9,773 bases of DNA. It comes from Bacillota bacterium. Lineage in GTDB: Bacteria > Bacillota_I > Bacilli_A > Erysipelotrichales > Erysipelotrichaceae. Where the stretch lies: the NCBI GenBank assembly GCA_023387245.1, contig JAEWIH010000036.1:1-9773 (forward strand), read 5' to 3'. The position numbers and the translations under genes were made by a program. The notes beneath the pieces were generated by a model, which saw nothing but the letters and a program-made list of their open reading frames with translations, made no database searches and was not told where the DNA came from. Below are positions 6,207 through 9,773 of this stretch, piece after piece (positions within the stretch are counted from its first letter, which is position 1; each line of letters opens with the position of its first letter).

Positions 6207-6785
6207 TCTAAAATTTTTATGCACTTAACACAAAAAATATATAAAAATAAATTTTATATATACATATAATAGTCAACAATAAAAAAAATATAATATAATC
6301 TATAAATTTATTACTACTCACTCACTCTATAAACACTTTTTATATTATTAATTATCTTCCTTTTTACAAATATTAAAATTCCCTCTTAACTATCCATACA
6401 CATAAACACAATATAAATTAAAAATTTTTCCTAAATTATCTTGCACCTAAAATCTATAATATCCTTAACCTTTGATACATATTTAATATGATTGTTATAT
6501 AAAAAATGCATTCTCTCTAGCTACATTTTGTATATTTTGATTTAATGTTACTTTTACCAATCTTATAATTCTCAACACATTTTAATTTAAATTACCATGA
6601 ATATTTAATATAAAATATCACTTCTCCTAGGTATTCTAGGATTTGGGGTACGTATCACATTTGGCTATCCAAATTTATAGGTTCTCTACATCATAATTCC
6701 TTTTTTAAAAATTGTTTTACATTAACAAATAAAATTAGTCTTTATTAAATATTCCTGATATAAATATTAATTATTTTTACTAGTT
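6207..6785. other. Long intergenic spacer without a recognisable gene
   Basis: No open frame of useful length or protein remnant is seen on either strand. The stretch is extremely AT-rich, and 6273-6442 has no G at all on the + strand against some 30 C. Near 6610-6680 there is a GC-richer island with two perfect hairpins. No convincing terminator follows fni: an A/T hairpin with a bulge lies at about 6745-6772 without a T run, and a weak 8-bp stem (6503-6510 with 6522-6529, one G-U pair) followed by T residues on the minus strand is the best candidate. I found no signature of RNase P RNA, tmRNA or SRP RNA here. Confidence 0.6.
6625..6674. repeat. Two adjacent perfect short inverted repeats in the spacer
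   Basis: TCCTAG-GTATT-CTAGGA (6625-6641) and ATTTGG-CTAT-CCAAAT (6659-6674) are two 6-bp perfect stems with 5- and 4-nt loops, 17 nt apart, in a patch clearly richer in G+C than the rest of the spacer. TATCAC occurs just before the first stem (6617-6622) and again just before the second (6653-6658). They might mark a small structured RNA or a 3' UTR element of fni. No family is recognised and the strand of action is unknown. Confidence 0.4.
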
Positions 6786-7772
6786 TCATATTTGTAATTT
6801 AGATTGTTCATAACTAACACTAGCTAATTCTTCAATTGTTCTAACACCTAATAGAGACATAATTTTTTTAAAATCAACTAATAATTTTTCAAACTCAAAA
6901 ATAGCTTCTTCTAAAGACTTGTTCCAAACCAAATCTAAAAAATAATAACTCATTCCAACTATTTTCGCCCCTAATACTAAACTTTTAACTATATCAACAC
7001 TATTATTTATACCACCCGAAGCAATAATTATAATATCATCCTTAATTTTTTGAACATTCATTAAAGACTGATATGTACTATAACCAAAATCATTAAAAAT
7101 TAAATCAGGCATATTATTATGCCGTTGTTGTTCAATCCAAGCAAAATCAGTCCCACCTTTTCCTGAAATATCAATATATTTAATTCCTAAATCATATAAT
7201 AAATTAGCAGTTTCATAAGACATTCCAAATCCAACATCTTTAATAATTACATTATCTAAATCGGCAATGTTTTTTATATTAAATAAACGATTTTCAAAAC
7301 ATCTATCACCTTCAGCCATCATTAATTCTTGAATCGGATTTAAATGAATTTCAATAGCATCAACTGCAATAATCTTTTTTAATAAAGCCACTTCTTCTAT
7401 ACTAGTATTAGCATTAATATTCATTATAACTATCCCATCAGGATTATATTCTCTAATTACTTTAAAACTATCAATATAACTTTTATCTTTTAATAAAATA
7501 TTCATAGACCCAGTCACCATCGGAATTTTAAAATAATTAGCCAATTGTGCCAACTTTTTATTAATTTCATAAGCCAAGCAACTACCACCACTCATCGCAT
7601 TGATTAAAATAGGCGCATTAATTTTACAATCTAAAAAGCAACTACTAATATCCACATTATTATAATCAACCGTTTTTAGAGCATGATATGGTAATTTGAT
7701 AGCGTCCAATCCATTATTAAAATTGCGCTTTTGTTTTAATGCCAATAAAATATGATCATCTTTACGACTCAT
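6786..7772 (-). CDS. fni: Type 2 isopentenyl-diphosphate delta-isomerase (FMN-dependent)
   Basis: This 328-aa TIM-barrel enzyme interconverts IPP and DMAPP using reduced FMN and Mg2+. Family signatures are complete: N-terminal RKDDH (residues 3-7), MSGGS (60-64), HLNPIQE (143-149) followed by EGD (154-156), the K-D-V-G-F-G motif at 178-183, SGKGGTDF (203-210) for phosphate and flavin binding, and ASGGI later in the barrel. Length is slightly below the usual 340-350. The start is set at the ATG at 7772: GGAGGTG (7783-7789) lies 10 nt upstream and the product begins MSRKDDH as in relatives, while an upstream in-frame start at 7793 precedes the ribosome site. It overlaps the mvaK2 end by 11 nt and is the last gene of the mevalonate operon, ending in TGA followed two codons later by TAG. 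Confidence 0.95.
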   Translation of the reverse strand: MSRKDDHILLALKQKRNFNNGLDAIKLPYHALKTVDYNNVDISSCFLDCKINAPILINAMSGGSCLAYEINKKLAQLANYFKIPMVTGSMNILLKDKSYIDSFKVIREYNPDGIVIMNINANTSIEEVALLKKIIAVDAIEIHLNPIQELMMAEGDRCFENRLFNIKNIADLDNVIIKDVGFGMSYETANLLYDLGIKYIDISGKGGTDFAWIEQQRHNNMPDLIFNDFGYSTYQSLMNVQKIKDDIIIIASGGINNSVDIVKSLVLGAKIVGMSYYFLDLVWNKSLEEAIFEFEKLLVDFKKIMSLLGVRTIEELASVSYEQSKLQI

Positions 7773-8763
7773 AATAATTAAACACCTCCACATTTAAATA
7801 ATATTGGTTATTTTTAATAGCCTCTTTATCACTATCTAAAACAAATCCTACTAAACAATCACCACCACCAGCACCCGAAGACTTAATCGGATAATTAGAT
7901 TTATTAATAATTTCGCTAAAAGTTGGTATAAACATATGTAATTGTAACTTTGAATCTAAATCCCTTAAATTTTGATCCAAATTAGAAAAAGCTAACTTCA
8001 AATCATCATAATTGCCCAGCTCCAATGATGATTTTAATAATTCAGTGTTTTTTTTAGAATTAAATAAAAAATCGTTATCTAAATCAGCATTTAAAAATTT
8101 AGTAACAAAATTATCTGTAACAGCTATTTCTTTACTCCAAAAAACAATCATATTAAATAAAGGATCAATTTTAATCTTTTCTATTTTTAACAGAGGCCAA
8201 TGCTTATTCAAATCATTAAATTCTAATTTATCTAAAAACTGACTCGCCGGTTTTTGATAATATATACAGCCACCAAAACAGCAACAAGCTACATCTCCAT
8301 AAGAACCTTTCATTTTAGAAAAATGTTGAATTAAGACAACGATCTTATATAAAAATAATTCATCAAAGACAAAATTATGATATTTTAAAATAGCTTTAGT
8401 TAAAGCAACCATTAAAGCACCACTAGAACCTAAACCAATTTTAATATTATCTTCAAATAATTGATTAGCAATCACAATTTTAAAATTTTTTAAATTTAAA
8501 TTATAAAACTTTAAAATTTTATGTAACCAAAATAAAGTATTATACAGTAAAGAATTATTTTGATTTTTTTCAAACAATTTTAAATTAATAAAATCAAAAT
8601 TATAAATATTGCCAAAACTATCAATGATCATCCCAAACAAACTATCATTCAAACTAACTTCCACCAAACGATTAACACCTACTAAAATAGCTGGTTGATC
8701 ATCAATCAAAACCGCATACTCCCCTGCGATATATAATTTTCCACAAGCAACTTCTTTAATCAA
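7762..8763 (-). CDS. mvaK2: Phosphomevalonate kinase
   Basis: This GHMP kinase phosphorylates mevalonate 5-phosphate to the diphosphate with ATP. The family motifs are present: GKLYIAGEYAVL (residues 8-19), the ATP loop IGLGSSGAL (109-117), and GAGGGDC (297-303). The order K1-D-K2-fni and these motifs separate it from mevalonate kinase. The start is taken as the TTG at 8763, giving 333 aa beginning MIKEVACGKLYIAGEYAV, because GGAGG (8772-8776) is 8 nt before this TTG but only 2 nt before the ATG at 8769, and the resulting N-terminus has the usual family length. A still earlier in-frame ATG (8796) lies upstream of the ribosome site and would add 11 residues. It overlaps mvaD by 8 nt and fni by 11 nt. 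Confidence 0.93.
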   Translation of the reverse strand: MIKEVACGKLYIAGEYAVLIDDQPAILVGVNRLVEVSLNDSLFGMIIDSFGNIYNFDFINLKLFEKNQNNSLLYNTLFWLHKILKFYNLNLKNFKIVIANQLFEDNIKIGLGSSGALMVALTKAILKYHNFVFDELFLYKIVVLIQHFSKMKGSYGDVACCCFGGCIYYQKPASQFLDKLEFNDLNKHWPLLKIEKIKIDPLFNMIVFWSKEIAVTDNFVTKFLNADLDNDFLFNSKKNTELLKSSLELGNYDDLKLAFSNLDQNLRDLDSKLQLHMFIPTFSEIINKSNYPIKSSGAGGGDCLVGFVLDSDKEAIKNNQYYLNVEVFNYYES

Positions 8764-9685
8764 AAACATAACCTCCGTTCGATAAAGATGAGACAATATA
8801 ATCTAAATTTAAAGTTTTAACCTCATTTAATACTTTATTAAAATCTTTATCAGTAACAAAAATAACTACATTAGGTCCAGCATCAATAGTATAAAAAAGA
8901 CGATATTTATTTCTTAGAAATTTAGTAAAATCAATTACGGCTAATGTTTTATTATTAAAATAGCTTAATTTAGAATCAATTGAAATAACAGAATTATGCA
9001 TTAAATGCGCATTATCGATCGCAATTGTTCCAATACTATCAAAATCTTGATCTTTAATGGCTGCTAACATAGAAAAATAATGTTGCTTAGTCATATTTAA
9101 CCATGTTTCATATATATCAACATCATTTTGAACTATATTCATCATTTCACGAGAACTAATCTTTTTACTATTGTTATCACAAATAACAACAATAGCTTTC
9201 ATCGGAATATAATATGGATATAAAAAACTATAACTATTATCATCATTACCTTTCTTCCAAATAACAAATGGACCAAATAAGGAACGGCAAGCAGAACCAG
9301 AACCCTTTCTGATGAAAGTAGATAATTGTTGCTTATGCAATTTTAAGTTAGATAATTGATTTAGAGCTAAACCTAGAGCACAATAGCCAGAAGCACTAGA
9401 TGCTAATCCTGCTGCAGTAGGAAAATTATTAACAGTTTGAATTTTAATAAAATCATTTATATTAAATAAACTAACAAAATCTTCAATGATTTTAAAATCT
9501 TGTTCTTGATTATTTAATATAAATTGGTTACAACAACTAAAACTAACCTCAGTTATCGTATTTAAATCTTTTAATGTAACAGAAAGCGAATTAAAAGTCG
9601 GAGTTTTTAAATAACGATCTTGCTTGCCCCAATATTTAATTAAAGCAATATTACTAGGCGCAAAAGCAGTTACTATATTCGACAT
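8756..9685 (-). CDS. mvaD: Diphosphomevalonate decarboxylase
   Basis: This 309-aa GHMP-family enzyme makes isopentenyl diphosphate from mevalonate diphosphate with ATP, releasing CO2 and phosphate. The signature FAPSNIALIKYWGK (residues 8-21) is nearly invariant in the family. FPTAAGLASSASG (88-100) is the ATP-binding loop and RKGSGSACRS (126-135) binds the substrate diphosphate. IDAGPNV near residue 268 carries the catalytic Asp (D268). It is a little shorter than the staphylococcal enzyme (about 327 aa) with no key residue missing. The ATG follows GAGG at good spacing, with the ribosome site inside mvaK1, whose stop it overlaps by 13 nt; its own end overlaps mvaK2 by 8 nt. Confidence 0.96.
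   Translation of the reverse strand: MSNIVTAFAPSNIALIKYWGKQDRYLKTPTFNSLSVTLKDLNTITEVSFSCCNQFILNNQEQDFKIIEDFVSLFNINDFIKIQTVNNFPTAAGLASSASGYCALGLALNQLSNLKLHKQQLSTFIRKGSGSACRSLFGPFVIWKKGNDDNSYSFLYPYYIPMKAIVVICDNNSKKISSREMMNIVQNDVDIYETWLNMTKQHYFSMLAAIKDQDFDSIGTIAIDNAHLMHNSVISIDSKLSYFNNKTLAVIDFTKFLRNKYRLFYTIDAGPNVVIFVTDKDFNKVLNEVKTLNLDYIVSSLSNGGYVFD
8772..8776 (-). promoter_or_regulatory. Ribosome binding site deciding the mvaK2 start
   Basis: GGAGG on the minus strand, inside the 3' end of mvaD. It is 8 nt from the TTG at 8763 and only 2 nt from the ATG at 8769, which argues for TTG initiation. Confidence 0.65.
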
Positions 9686-9773
9686 ACTATTACCTCATAC
9701 TTAATTTTAGAAATTATGCTTTCAACATCTTCATTTCTACATAAACCAAAAACACAACCACCTAATCCTGAAC
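9673..9773 (-). CDS. mvaK1: Mevalonate kinase, C-terminal fragment (gene continues beyond window)
   Basis: Only the last 33 residues are in the window. They begin SGLGGCVFGLC, which fits GHMP motif 3 of mevalonate kinase (TG-x-G-x-GGC) rather than that of phosphomevalonate kinase. The gene lies directly before mvaD, the usual position of mvaK1 in Streptococcus- and Staphylococcus-type operons. It ends with TAG at 9675-9673, overlapping the mvaD start by 13 nt. The call rests on a short motif plus context. Confidence 0.82.
   Translation of the reverse strand, partial: SGLGGCVFGLCRNEDVESIISKIKYEVIVCRI

Noticed and set aside
6635..6690. Possible TPP riboswitch on the minus strand (GAGAACCTAT... 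then TTTGGATAGCCAAA, like the ACCTGAT-GG-ATA-CC part of THI boxes)
   Set aside because: The GCTGAGA core and the final GCGTAGGGA block are missing, there is no closing P1 stem and no thiamine gene follows. The likeness is limited to a few short words.
6745..6772. Terminator right after fni
   Set aside because: The AATATT-based stem has a bulge, is made only of A/T pairs and lacks a T run on the transcribed strand.
8012..8242. 76-codon open frame on the + strand
   Set aside because: It is an antisense shadow within mvaK2, whose conserved motifs prove the minus-strand frame.

Overview
The window is a very AT-rich stretch (roughly a quarter to 30% G+C by eye). All recognisable genes lie on the minus strand, so the text below follows transcription from high to low coordinates. 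TGA is a genuine stop (it ends the deoxyribosyltransferase, rsuA and fni genes) and Trp is TGG, so this is translation table 11 and not the Mycoplasma/Spiroplasma code. A classical mevalonate operon, a CcpA-type regulator beside a YtxG/DUF948 protein and TyrS, strong GGAGG ribosome sites and overlapping genes point to a low-GC Firmicute (Bacilli, Erysipelotrichia or an Acholeplasma-like lineage). The species cannot be told from the sequence.

Region 1 (9773-6786) is the 3' part of an isoprenoid operon: the last residues of mevalonate kinase (mvaK1), then mvaD, mvaK2 and type 2 isopentenyl-diphosphate isomerase (fni). Each pair overlaps by 8 to 13 nt. Together they turn mevalonate into IPP and DMAPP. 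The first gene and the promoter lie outside the window.

Region 2 (6785-5999) is about 790 nt without a protein gene. It holds a short GC-richer island with two perfect hairpins, a 170-nt stretch with no G on the + strand, a very good sigma-A-type promoter (TTTACA-17-TATAAT), and a roughly 167-nt leader that folds into several hairpins. The leader precedes a 76-codon gene for a small membrane-anchored protein of unknown function, which ends at a rho-independent terminator.

Region 3 (5691-1) is a tightly packed seven-gene operon driven by a second excellent promoter (TTGAAA-17-TATAAT): ytxG-like DUF948 gene, unknown 171-aa gene, ccpA, tyrS, rsuA-type pseudouridine synthase, nucleoside 2-deoxyribosyltransferase, and recJ (running off the window). 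Its -35 box lies inside a 16-bp palindrome that matches a CcpA operator (cre) except at the central CG, so CcpA probably represses its own operon, including tRNA charging, rRNA modification and DNA repair genes. There is no room for a tyrS T-box leader. A perfect 22-bp palindrome followed by a T run sits inside recJ and looks like an intragenic terminator or attenuator.

No mobile element, CRISPR array, tRNA or rRNA was seen. The least explained items are the structured leader of the 76-codon gene, the intragenic palindrome in recJ and the 171-aa protein.
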